DNA from: Apiotrichum sp. Y4204
Lineage: Eukaryota; Basidiomycota; Tremellomycetes; Trichosporonales; Trichosporonaceae
NCBI GenBank assembly: GCA_025531455.1
Contig: JAMYHL010000073.1
Coordinates: 124,001-188,000, forward strand
Reading direction: 5' to 3'
Length of the DNA stretch: 64,000 nucleotides
Of this stretch, positions 20,968 through 32,665 are shown in pieces; positions within the stretch are counted from its first letter, which is position 1, and each line of letters begins with the position of its first letter. The notes under the pieces are model-generated. The model saw nothing but the letters and a program-made list of their open reading frames with translations. It was not told the DNA's origin and did no database searches. Made by a program: the position numbers and the translations under genes.

Positions 20968-23437
20968 ATGGCGGCCCCTGCGCCCGCCCGTTCCGCGGCG
21001 ATCCAGATCGTTCGCCCTCCCGACAACCCGCAGAAGACCGACACACCGGAGAAGAAGAAGGGTACGTGTTTGAAACCCTCGGACTGTGGTAGTGTGGTCT
21101 TCCATGTGACATGCACATTGTGCTGCATGTGCTGAGGTATCAGGGCCGCAGGCTTAGTTCAGGTTGAGGGTATTGCGAAATATGAGACCTTGCTGACGCG
21201 TCACAGCAGACGCGACGCAACGTCTCTGCCGGAACGTGTTGATCTACGGGTGAGTGTTGTGGCCGCCCACAAACGCGTCAATGACAGCGAGGAGCACTGG
21301 CCTCCATCGTTACTTCATGGCATCTAGGATGATGCGATTCTGCGTGTTATTGAAATGACACGCTCATGCCCACATTGAGAAACATAGGCTGACAGATAGG
21401 TCATGTCGTTTCCAAGAACAGGGTGTAAGTCTCTCTCCCTCTGGCACTTGACCGCTGACAGCCAGTGCGCGTACTATCATCCACCTGTGAGTATGGTTTA
21501 CGGCTTGATTGTGACGCCAACTGACACTGGCAGCCGGGCACCGATCCCACTAATGCTCCCTCAACCGCGCCTGTCCCCAGTGCACCCCCAACCCCAACTC
21601 CGAAATCGGGGCTGAAGTGAGCCTTGGCATCTCTATCACATTCTGACCACCAGCGCTGCCGCAGCACCTTACGCAACCCCCGACAAGGAATCACGCGCAC
21701 CGACATCGGGCCTCGGTGTGGAGCACTTGTCTGCGCCCGTCTTCGTTCCTAAGACGGCGTCTGTCGGAGAGTCATCCCCTCAAGCTCAAGTCCATGCAAC
21801 GACCTCTCGTCCTCCCCCCGCTGAATGGGCGAATGCAGCCCCGTTTGGTCCTTCGTCCGATGGGGGTCTTTCCGGCCCTGCTCTTAGCTTCGAGGAAAGC
21901 ATGAACTTTGAGCAGCCGCCGATGGAAAGTATGTTTATGGGCAACGGTCCCCGTCGCGTGGTGAGTAACGGCCGAGGAGTCTCTTTGCGTCCGGCAGCTA
22001 ACATACAGCCGGACCACCATCTGTACACAGCGCCTTTGCCTCATGTTGTTGGACGTCAGCCCATGCATTCGTTCTTTATTCCCGACGATCTTCGCCGCAT
22101 GCTCCATTCCCGCCAGGAGGCTACATACGCCAACCCACACAATTCCGCCGGTTTGCCCTCGGAGGTGCACGTCTATCATTCTCTCGTACCCTTGGGAAAC
22201 CCCTCGACTCAGTCCTCAGTCAGTCGCGTGTATCACCACCCAGGACCGGTCTACCGCGCTACGAGCACCGTCGATGGCAATGTATATTGTCTACGTCGCA
22301 TTGAGGGTGAGTGTCAGGAAGGTTCAATCACTGACATACAGGATTCAAACTCTCAAGTGAAGCGGCATTTGCGGCGGTCGAGGCCTGGCGGCAGATCCGA
22401 CATGCCAACATAGTTGGTCTCCGTGAAGCGTTTACCACCAAGGCGTTCAACGATAACTCTCTCGTCATGGTGTATGACTTCCATCCGGACGCAACGACCA
22501 TTGCCGACGAGTGGTTGAGCCCCGACGGCATGGCTCGCCGCCGTCAGGCCGGCATGCCCATTGCAGAGCGCGTCATCTGGAGCTACGTTATCCAGCTTGC
22601 CAATGCTCTCAAGGCCATACATAGCGCTGGTCTGGCCGCTCGCAACCTGGACGCAACGAAGATTCTTATCACTGGGAAGAACCGCCTACGGATCAATGGT
22701 GTCGGCATTCTCGATGTTCTCGCTTTTGACAACCAGACACCAATGCCACTCTTTCAACAAGAAGACCTGTACAGCTTTGGTCAGCTCATCTACTCTCTGT
22801 GTGCGGACATCATGCAGCCCGGGCAGCACTTTGCGGCCGGTCTCGAGTACATTGGCCGCATGTACTCTCTGGACTTGAAGAACCTAGTCGCCTACCTTCT
22901 TGGGAAGCCGACAAACATGAAATCGATTGACGAGGTATTGCGTCTTGCCGGCCCCCGAATCCTGAACGAGCTCGACGCGTTGCAGACGTACAATGACACT
23001 CTCGAGAGCGACCTTGGAGCTGAGCTGGAGAACGGCCGCATCGCCCGTCTTCTCATCAAGCTTGGTTTCATCAACGAGCGCCCCGAGTTTGACATGGATC
23101 CACAGTGGTCCGAGTCGGGCGACCGCTACGTTCTTAAGCTCTTCCGTGACTACGTGTTCCATCAGGTCCGCCCTGACGGCAAGCCGGTCCTAGACATGTC
23201 ACATGTCCTTACCACCCTCAACAAACTCGATGCGGGCGCCCGGTCCCGCGAGAAGATCATGCTCGTTTCGCGGGACTCGCAGAGCTGCCTCGTAGTCGAG
23301 TATCGCGACATCTACCGGTGCATCGAGTCGGCCTACAAGTAAGTGCCACAGAAAACGGCACAGATACAAAGATCCCCTTACTAACGATCAACAGTGAGTT
23401 GCGCAACTCGAGTAAGCCATCAATGGGACGGCGCTAA
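20968..23437 (+). CDS. PAN3: PAN2-PAN3 deadenylase regulatory subunit PAN3
   Basis: Scaffold of the cytoplasmic PAN2-PAN3 poly(A) nuclease; binds poly(A)-binding protein and the PAN2 nuclease. Nine exons: 20968-21061, 21207-21249, 21400-21424, 21466-21486, 21534-21616, 21654-21960, 22009-22306, 22342-23338, 23395-23437; 636 aa. The N-terminal zinc finger is spread over three tiny exons: C39, C48, C55, H59 (CX8CX6CX3H) within LCRNVLIYG. A PAM2-like motif (LSAPVFVPK, residues 114-122) would contact poly(A)-binding protein. Then follows the degenerate protein-kinase fold (LDATKILITGKNRLRINGVGILDVL, lacking normal HRD/DFG residues), a coiled coil and the C-terminal knob (GFINERPEF, LFRDYVFHQV). 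The last intron splits the codon before ELRNSSKPS. Exon 2 may start at 21207 or 21210 (tandem CAGCAG acceptor). Confidence 0.96.
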
Positions 23438-26400
23438 GAAGGGAGATAAAATCGTAAACGCCTAAAAACATTGATAAAGCATGCAAAACTAAACACAACT
23501 TTTCACGCCCTACCGCAAGACAATGTTAACCTGGGAGCGAGATTGAGACACGGTACAGAGGATTCCCCAGTTGATCAATAGCAGGAGCACCAGCGCGGAA
23601 CCAGGAATGACGGATTGTGGGTTGACCCATTAATGGGTGGGAGCTACGAGATTTCCGGACCGCCTCGCGGCCAAGATACGCTATATGTTGAAGCCAATCG
23701 GCCCCCCTCATCAAATGGGGCGACATACAGCACCTTTCGAACAATCCGCACTGGCGATCCCTTTGCGGTTCGTGGAAGTGGTGATGCCTTCTGCTGCACA
23801 TGTGTACAAACATTCCGATCAGACTGTCCGTCTACCCATGCTGCCCACTGGCCCGACTTTGGCACGGCATTGTCCACTGCAGTGCGACGATCTCTGACAT
23901 GAATCGGGTTGATCAGGGCACCCGCTGCCGATCCACTGATTAGTGATACAGTCAGACCAGAGGCCACAGGGCCTAATTTCGACACAGCATTTGATCAGGA
24001 TGTCAGGAATAGTTGCTGTAATCTGCAAGCTATTATAGCTATTACCGTAGCTAATACTGCTACTGTTGTTAGTACTGTAGCCCACTGGCCCCAGGGCCCG
24101 GGTAGCGCTTCCTCTGGCCTCTGGTTGGTTGGATCGCGCTGATCCTGTTGGTCCAAATGATCCTGCCGATCCATGTCGATCCTACACCACTTGAGCGACT
24201 ACTGTCTTACGTTACGAGTACGATCTTAAGCTTCTCCTCCACACGTGTCAGTGTCGGCGCACATATGCGCACATTCGCGTACATTCGCGCCCCACTCGCG
24301 TCCACTCACAGCACTCGCCCACTCGGCCCACTCCGCACCCATGCACGTACTGCCTGTGTGAACGCGCGATGGTATGCAGTATGCACGTATGCATACCGGA
24401 GCACACGAGGGAAGGGGACGGGCGTTTCATGCCTCCCGAGCTCGAGGCACCAGTGCAAACAAACACACATAGTAGTACAGAGTGCGTTGTTGGCCAGTTG
24501 GACTTTAGTTCTTGGATCTGGGGCCTGGCCGGCCCGGCACACACCAGCCCCTTGAATGCGCAGTCCGCAGCCATCATGTGGTCGTCGCCTGACGGGCTGC
24601 AAGCTGAAGCAGATTGTATGCGGCATGACGTGGGGCCGCGAAGTCACAGATCCAGTATTACTGCGCAGCGGTTGTCTTCATTTGCGGCAAGTTCAGTCTC
24701 CACCGGCGCGCGAGCATCACCGCCGTCCGGACAACTAGTTGCTTGTCCCCGGTCGATGCCGATGTCCTCGCTCAAAGATGTGGGCCTTGTGCCTCCGCTC
24801 ATCGCGCAATCGTGGTGGTGCCCTTTGCTTTGACTGGGCGAGGTCGTGCGAGAATGCGTGAGGAGTGAGCTGCCTTCATGCCTTCTCCTGGTGCCGATCA
24901 GATTCGGACAGTGCAGAGGGCAAAACCAATGACTCGCGGATTAACCAGTGCTGCGCGCTGCGCGATGCAAGAGAGAGGCGGCGAGACACAAGCGTTTGAG
25001 AAACACTACAGAGCAGAGCTCAAGCTCGAGCACCTCACCAAATTGCAAGTCTCCAGCCGCGAGATAGTACAGTATAAACATGCTCGACATGCTCGACAGG
25101 CAATTGTGCAAGAATCTGGAGATTTGGATAACTGAAGAAAGTCTAACGTTCTGCATTTCTGTGCAAACTGCTAAGTTCAAGCAGCCAGTCCTCTTGTGGT
25201 AGTTTACTATGACTTGCAGTATGTATATCAATAACAGTTAGCATAGCCCCCAAATAAATATATACGTATACTGTATACTGTATATATGATGGCTCATGAT
25301 GGCCTAATACCACGGCGAATAGGATTGTCTATTCATAGACAAGCCCCCGGATAGTTTGGGCCGTGCCCAGAGGAGATGCTCTGGTGCAGCAGCGGGCTCC
25401 CAGCTCTACGCGCTACACAGCTTTCCCCCTACTGTAACTGATCCCCTCCGTCCTCCGGAATCCTGCGCCATTCGCCAGGCCTCACACTCTTTGGGCTCTG
25501 CAAGCTGGGGGCTCTAGCTGGGCGCTGGAGTAGCACTGACTACTAGTACTTCACACCCCCCCCCCCCCTCCTCAATCCCCCTAATTGCCCCTCAGGCCCT
25601 CAGGCAAACAATCTGCCGCCGCCGCCGCCGCCGCTGTCGCCGCCGCCGTCGTCACTTCCACACACACACACACAGACACACACTCACGCACTCTAAAACC
25701 ACTTCTACAGTACATACTGTACAGGACAACTCCTCCCACGTCCCCCCCTGCAAGGCCTGGCCGCCCCATTCCGCAAGATCCACAGAGTCCGCACAATCAG
25801 AGACAGCGCCAGCCAGGAGGCAGCAACCCGCAGCCCGCAGCCAGCTCGGACCAGTTGCCGCCACCGCCTGACTTATTCCACCACCTCTCAGACCTCTCTC
25901 TCACACACACCCACACACCCACACACGCGCACCCACGCATTGTGCAATCTGTGCATGGTAATAGTACACACTCTCTCTGCACCACCACCAAGCACCACAA
26001 CCACAAAGCCTACATTCCCCCTTCCCCCTCCACCACCACAAAGACAATCACGATCACACATTCTCTCCGTTCTCTTCCTCTCCCTCCCCCTTCCGTGTGC
26101 ACTCCTCCACTTGGCAATCAAGGCCATAATCCACCGATCCACCATCGACTGGCCACCCTAGTGTCGACGCCCTTCCAGCTCGGTCCCCGCCCTGGCTAAA
26201 GGATACTTTGTGCTACGACCACGCACCTGGCTCACACACGCACGTCACTCTCTCCCACTCTCTCACCCATCGCCCTTCCCAATCTCCGACTCCTACACCT
26301 TGCCTTGTTCATCCGACCTGCGCAGATAATCTGGCGAGCAATCACTTGTCCTCGCACACTCTTAGCGCTTGCCAACTCGGTTGACCGTTTTCTTGCGAAA

Positions 26401-26997
26401 TCAGCCATCCGACTCATCGTCGTTGCTCATCTGGCCATCTCGACGCCTGGCCCCTCGTCCACTCGGTTGCGACCCTCCATCTAGGTGCTTCCTCCTTCCC
26501 ACTCATCGACTGTCAATCTCTCGCATCTCAGCACCTACCACAGGCTCGAGACCCAGCAGCTGACTGGCCTCCGCTGCGCGCTGGTTCTTAGCCACGACCG
26601 TGACCCTCGGTCGCCGCCGCATCACACAGAGCAAAACCGTTGACCTCCCACACCCCAGTTTTGTGCTTCATCCTTTCCTCGCACCCCACGGACGAGTTCT
26701 AACACTGTTTGAGTGTTCCGTCGGCTGAACAAGGTGCAAAGTCATTCGCGACTTGACTTGAGCGCTGATTGCATCTCGGCTTCACATATTCCGTCACCGC
26801 CACTCTACAATATACCCGCGATTACCATCGCTGTCGTGGAATCGTTCACGTCAACCAACAAACTTGCTATTGCTGCAACCTCAGTCATATTAACTGTCAC
26901 GTCACTCCGGTTCGACAGTCATTCGCGCCTGTGCTAATCCACTTTCTTACCGCCGTCTCCTGCACCATCACCCTTGGACGGGTGCGGATGACCCGCC
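23438..26997. other. Long region upstream of BCK1, probably including a long leader
   Basis: About 3.6 kb without a recognised gene. The part from about 25550 to 26997 is strongly C/T-rich on the plus strand and full of simple repeats: a C13 run (25556-25568), GCC repeats (about 25616-25650) and CA repeats (about 25660-25690). It looks like a long 5' leader with upstream open frames. The part from 23440 to 25500 shows nothing recognisable. Confidence 0.5.
25556..25690. repeat. Simple-sequence cluster: poly-C, GCC and CA microsatellites
   Basis: A 13-base C run is followed within 50 bp by a (GCC)n tract and a (CA)n tract with a few interruptions, in the presumed BCK1 leader or promoter. Confidence 0.8.
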
Positions 26998-29900
26998 ATG
27001 TCGGGCGCACCTCCGACGTTTAGGTTGCCTCCAGGCCCGTCGCCACCGTCGCCCCCCATTCCTCCCATTACTATCAATGCCGCTAATGCAGGATCGCTTC
27101 GGAATCGTCCGCACGGTGCACGGAAACGGGGGGCGTTTGGGCCTGGCCTATTCGTCGCCAACCCAGACAACTCTGATGGGGAGGAATCAAGCTTAAGTGT
27201 TGCCTCTCAGAACTCGTCTGTGCGGGTGACACCAGTCCAGAACTCCCCACAACGTTCATCCCCAGGGCGGTCACCATCTCTCGTTCCTCCCACTCCCTAT
27301 GGTATGGCATTGAACGGGGCGCTTCCCTCGTCCTCCCCGGCGCCGACACTGGGAACGTCAGCCCCTGCTGGTATTTCCAGTAGCATGCCACGTTCCACTT
27401 CAAGTGGATCCACCCCGGGCACGTTGCCGAGGAGAACCCCCGGCCCTTTGCCAAGTTTACCGATCCCTTCTCACAGCCCATCACCATATCCTCCAGGATT
27501 CCATCCCCCACAACCTCCCCCGCAACCTGACCGTCATCTCATGAACAGACGAGCATTCACGAGCCCCACAGAACCAACGGGACCACGCTTGGACCCTCGC
27601 ACAGGTCTCCGCGACACACCGTCTAGCCCATCTCGTGGCCCCCTCCCGCCGTTGCCGCCGCTGAGAGCAACGACTGTGCCTTCTCCAGCGAACTCGAATA
27701 CATCCCCGCAAACGGTCCTCAGCATGGGCTTCCTCCCTACTGTCTCGCCGCCCACTCACCCTTCCAACCCTCCTCCGCTTTCGGCTGGGTCATCATCGTC
27801 CATGAATGGCCACATTCGTGTCCCCAGCCCTGAGAACTCATTGGGCTCATCATCCATGTCAAGCCGGCCTCGCTCATCGTCCGTCAATCAACGAGTTTTC
27901 GTCCAGGCGACTGTTGATAATGAAAACTTTTCCGCGGTCGACGTCACAGGCGTGCATACTCCAGAGGGCATTCGTGAAAGGATACTATCTAGGGTGAGTA
28001 GTTGGCTAGCAGGCTGTGGCACGCAATGCTGACGGACTAGCTGCGATTCCGGGACGACCAGTTTGCCTCACTTGCCATCTATCGGACCAACATGGGAGGG
28101 CCACTACCCGATACGTCTCGGCCAGGCTTGACGCATCAACAACTGATTCACCTGGTTCGGGCACATGGTGACTCTGGTGGCAACCTTCAGTTTTTGGTTC
28201 AACAGATAGCCCCAGGTGATCCCGGTTCAGCAACCGTCGTTCCACCTTCGGAAAACGCTTTTCGTGAACGCCCAGGGGTGCCGCCGATCTTGACCAACAT
28301 TCAGCCGGCCCCGCCCTACACCCCACATGCTTCTGCGCAGCATTCCCAGGATGGTAGCTTCGGGAGTGCTGGAGAAACCATGGATCGCAGCCGTGGCAGT
28401 CGCACAAGTCTAAGTGACAGGTCGCAATCCGATCAAACGAATGCCTACGGGACTCAATTGAACTCGACTAGGGATTCAGCGATCCACAGCACTGAGCCCC
28501 CCCTGCGGACAGGATCACCGCCAACATTATTCACCGCACTGCCCCCTGATGATGAGTCCACCGTCACGGCCGCACATATGATGAATGGTGCTGGTCCCAG
28601 TGCGACTGGTGGTCTCGACTACTCTGATGTTGATCCCGAAAGCCTACGACTTATTCTTCAGCTGCAGCAAGAGGAACAAAGGGAGGAAGAAGATCGCGAA
28701 CGGCAACGTCTAATCGACCTACGGAGGGACGAGCTCATTGCTCTTCAAGCGCAAGAGAATGAGCGTGAAGTCTGGCAGGTAATGCAACAGCTCGAGATGG
28801 AGCGTCGGGACGCGCAGAATAGATATGAACAGCAAGTCGCACCACTGGTGAGTTTTTGCGACCTATCCCTCTCCGACTAAGACTTACCTTGCCACAGCAC
28901 GCTCTTGATCAAAGACCGTCTATGGATGAAGGGCGGCGGCCCAGCGAAATTGTTACCGACAGCCTTCGTCAAAGACAATTCACCGAGGACCGCATGCGCC
29001 GGCGTGACTACATGGAAGGACTGGGCCAAAACCACAATCCGAACTGGATGTACATGGTGGACGATGGCACGTATCCACGCCGAACCTCTGACACGATACA
29101 ACAATACGCCGGCAGCAGTCTGGCGTACATGCAGATGGGTACCGACATGCCAATTGCCTCCCAATACGCAAGTCGGCCACCAGGGTACACAAATGGTCCG
29201 TCCCGCAACGAGGCCGATCCTCGACCTCGCGCCGCCGCGCCACCGCCGCCGCCACCTGCACGTCGAACTACCAAGCCTTCCCCGTACTACGATCACGCAC
29301 CATTGCATAATGCGCATTCTGTGGATAACCTCCGGCAGTACAACCACTATCAATCACACAGCACTCCAATGCTTCCCGACCCATCGTACCACTCCGTCAC
29401 TATCGGTTCCCACCATAATCCACAAGACCCTCGATTCAGCGGCCATTCCGCAACTCGACAACCCGAGGCCATTGTCGAGTTCCCGTCCCCACGTCCATCA
29501 TGGCCCACGCCGGATTCGGCACACCCTGACCGCGCGCAGAGCTTGGTGTATGACAATTCTTCACCACAGGGTGGGACTAGCGTTCCAAATGGAAACCCCA
29601 TCGACTACCTCAACACCCCTGCTCCAAATGGACGACGACCCCGTAGCGTCTCCGATGCTGGACCATCCGCGTACCTGGACGCGGAGGTGGAGCTCCTCTC
29701 GCAGCGTCGGCATGGTTCAGTCTCTACGGATACCTCAACCGCGACCGTTGTCTCAGACGCCACAATTCACGCCCCAGACAATGGCGAGGGAACAGCTACA
29801 CTTAGCAATAACTGGCAAACTCGCGTTGCCCAGTTGGTGGACAATGCCAATGGGCCCATTGCACATTCCGACGCAATCTTGACGGATGTGGATGGCTCCG

Positions 29901-31680
29901 AACCGGAAGCTACATTATTCATCCCCACGCGCCCAACTGCTTCGACCTCAGGTCAGAATTCGAGTCGGCCTGCTCTCAGTGTTCATACCGGTGCGAACGG
30001 TACTCCGCGCGGTCGCGAACAGAAGGGATTGCCGCCGCGTTTGCCATCTGTTTCTGACGACGAGGCCGTGGATGACAAGTCTTCGCTCAGCCGCGTGATA
30101 TCATTTCATGCCAATCGCAAGGATGAGTGGCATGTTCGCCCTGAACCAGAACAGCTTTACGACAACTTGGCCCAGTTCTTCCCCCACGTCGACTTGGACA
30201 AACCTATTGTCGACCCCGGCATTTCGAGCGCTCCTAGCACACCCAACTCTGATACTTCGCCAAGGACAACACTAGAGCTCCAACGAGGAACTATTACGGC
30301 ACACAGTCGGGGCAGCGCCCCATCCAAGGATAGCAGCGGGCCCCGAACGCCACCACCATCTGCTCGTGGCGCTATCATTGCCAACTTCCCCGCTCCGCCT
30401 CAGCTTCCCGCGTTCAACAGGAGTGAACACCGCAAATCCATCCGCAATGTGGCTGAAGTGAAGAAACGCGTTCTACAGCGGAACAGGGAGCGTGAGCAAA
30501 TGCGGCCATTGAGCATTGCCGAGGAGAAGAAGATGAAGCGAAGCTCGAGCATGTGGGACCACAAGATTGTCGAAGTAACCCCTTCCCGCATCGCCACCGA
30601 TACGGCAATCGTGCCCGAATCCCCTGCCGCGGACGGTAGGCCCACAACCCTCACATGGGTTAAGGGTGAGCTGATCGGCAAGGGCTCGTATGGAAGAGTG
30701 TACATCGCTCTGAACGTGACGACGGGCGATATGATGGCTGTAAAGCAAGTCGAATTACCAGCGACCGAACAGGATCGCAACGATTCCCGGCAAATCAGTA
30801 TGATAGATGCCCTCAAGTCGGAAATCTCGCTTCTCAAGGACCTCTACCAGCCTAACATCGTGGCTTATCTTGGCTGCGAAGTGTCCCAAGAACACATCTC
30901 CATTTTCCTCGAGTATGTCCCGGGTGGTACTATTGCAAGCATCTACCGCACTCCGGGGCAGGCGCGCTTTGAGGAGCAGTTGGTCAAGCATTTCACCGCC
31001 CAGATTCTTGAAGGCTTGGCATATCTTCATGGCAGGAATATTTGGCATCGCGTGAGTATTTGACGCCATTAGCACACTAATGGGTACAGGATCTCAAGGG
31101 CGACAACATTCTTGTTGACTCTAACGGTGTCTGCAAGATTTCTGACTTTGGAATTTCCAAGCAGACGCAAGATGCGTACGATATGAATGGGGAAGCGACC
31201 AACATGCGCGGCAGCGTCTTCTGGATGGCACCCGAAGTTATCACAAGCGCAACTTATAACGGCAAGATCGACATCTGGTCCCTTGGTTGCGTGGTCCTCG
31301 AAATGTGGAGCGGTCAACGACCGTGGGGCTCTTTTGAGACCGTGTTTGCAGCCATGTTCCAGCTGATCAACAACCGTTCACGTCCGCCACTGCCTGACGA
31401 TGTTCACCTCAACGAGATCAGCAACGACTTCATGAACATCAAATGTCTCGCCGCTGATCCCGATGACCGTCCCACCGCTTCCCAGCTCCTCAACCACCCG
31501 TTCATCACTGAGCGCGATCCCAACTGGACTTTTGCCAATTCGCCCATTGGCCGAGCCGTCGTCATGCGTGGTAACAAAAACATGCGGTCGGCCAGTACAT
31601 CGACGGCAACGGCCGCCAGCTCCGGCGTCGTTCAGACAGGCACCTCCACTGTGCGCCCCCGGCCACATCCCCTTACCTAA
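26998..31680 (+). CDS. BCK1: MAP kinase kinase kinase, Bck1 type (cell-wall integrity pathway)
   Basis: Ser/Thr kinase acting between protein kinase C and the Mkk/Mpk1 kinases in cell-wall stress signalling (family knowledge). Four exons: 26998-27993, 28041-28847, 28898-31051, 31090-31680; 1515 aa. The first 1150 or so residues are mostly disordered and Pro/Ser-rich. They include a probable folded segment around residues 295-380 (FVQATVDNENF to RAHGDSGG) resembling the ubiquitin-like region before fungal MAPKKK regulatory parts, and a Glu/Arg coiled coil near the exon 2 end. The kinase domain starts near residue 1188: IGKGSYGRVY, catalytic Lys1217 in MAVKQVELP, HRDLKGDN with the intron splitting HR from D1320, DFG at 1338-1340, and MRGSVFWMAPEV. 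The NVTTGDMMAVKQVELP segment is typical of Bck1 kinases, not Ste11. The C-terminal tail is short. Confidence 0.93.
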
Positions 31681-32084
31681 ATTGTTTGCTCGTTGTCGAT
31701 TGTTGTTTACGTTGTTTGTATGGTATTTTTAGCTGCGCGTCGTAGAAGCTCCGGATTCCAACCAGCTGCGGGGCGACACGACCCTGGCAATGTGCAAAAA
31801 GAACCACATTCTGGCCTCTTCGACTCTTTCTCCACTCCCCCATCCTGTCCTGGTAGTCTCGTTCCATATCCTCGTCCATCCTAACTTCTTCGTGTGACGA
31901 CGCTGCTACGCCTCTTGAGTAATCAGTAACAGCATGTGCTATCTGCTGGCATGTATCTGCATTTTGACCGTGGGGTGATGGCAGAGTCTTGGGCATTCGA
32001 TCCGCACGACAGGACGTGTGGACTTGCTGATAAGATCGATAAGATCTTGATCAATTATTTAATTAAATGTAGGTTAGATATAAC
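31681..32084. other. Interval between BCK1 and the U6 snRNA gene
   Basis: Holds the BCK1 3' UTR and the end of the U6 unit. At 32028-32046 two GATAAG motifs lie 10 bp apart, and the sequence then becomes AT-rich (TCAATTATTTAATTAAATG). No gene seen. Confidence 0.5.
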
Positions 32085-32149
32085 AAAAAAATATTTCCAC
32101 CGAAGTGGACCTCTCTGTGCGCAGTTTTTGTCATCCTTATGCAGGGGCA

Positions 32150-32181
<32 letters not shown>

Positions 32182-32208
32182 AGTATTGCCCGCCTTACGG
32201 CGGGCGAC
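32085..32208 (-). ncRNA. SNR6: U6 spliceosomal snRNA
   Basis: Catalytic snRNA of the spliceosome. The minus strand carries the invariant core GATACAGAGAAGATTAGC: the ACAGAGA box is at 32166-32160 and the AGC triad at 32154-32152. The core is followed by the CCCCTGCATAAGGATGACA internal stem-loop region. Upstream is a perfect 7-bp hairpin GCCCGCC-GTAA-GGCGGGC (32205-32188) as the 5' stem-loop. Near the 3' end is a TCCAC-TTCG-GTGGA hairpin and then a T7 run (32091-32085), an RNA polymerase III terminator. A TATA-like ATAAAG lies at 32231-32226, about 20 nt upstream of the expected 5' end. The core is continuous, so there is no intron of the kind known in some yeast U6 genes. Exact ends are approximate. 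Confidence 0.94.
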
Positions 32209-32665
32209 AGTTAAGGCTGGCGGAGCTTTATCGTGAGGTAGATTTGGCGGATTTCTGGGACAGATCGCCATTTACGTAATGACCACCCTACCCTTCTTCT
32301 TGCTCTGTTTTCCGAATGCCAAGGAATCGTCGATAGGTAATTAAGTTAAAAGCATTTGCTGTCGGGTGTCTAGCCGGAGCCAGCCCCAGTCTGACAACCA
32401 GCATTCAGACTTGGCAACTTGGAGCTGTGGGCAGTTCACAGTCGGCTTGGCCCATCTCTTGTGGCTCGACGGACAGAAGCGTACCCCTTAAAGTCAAACG
32501 CGCTTAGATGAGACGACGTAGCCTGAATGTGCTGCGTGTTGACCGGAGCAACATTATCATTATCATCTTCCTTTACCCATGCCGAATTACTCAATAGCAC
32601 GCAACCACCGCGATCGCATGCACACTACATACTGTACTACAATCTTAGAACTGTGGTTACACTAA
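32209..32665. other. Interval between U6 promoter and CIR1 stop codon
   Basis: Contains the U6 upstream promoter elements and the CIR1 3' UTR. No gene recognised. Confidence 0.5.

Noticed and set aside
25585..26199. 204-residue open frame upstream of BCK1
   Set aside because: Made largely of translated microsatellites (poly-Ala, Thr-His); better explained as leader sequence.
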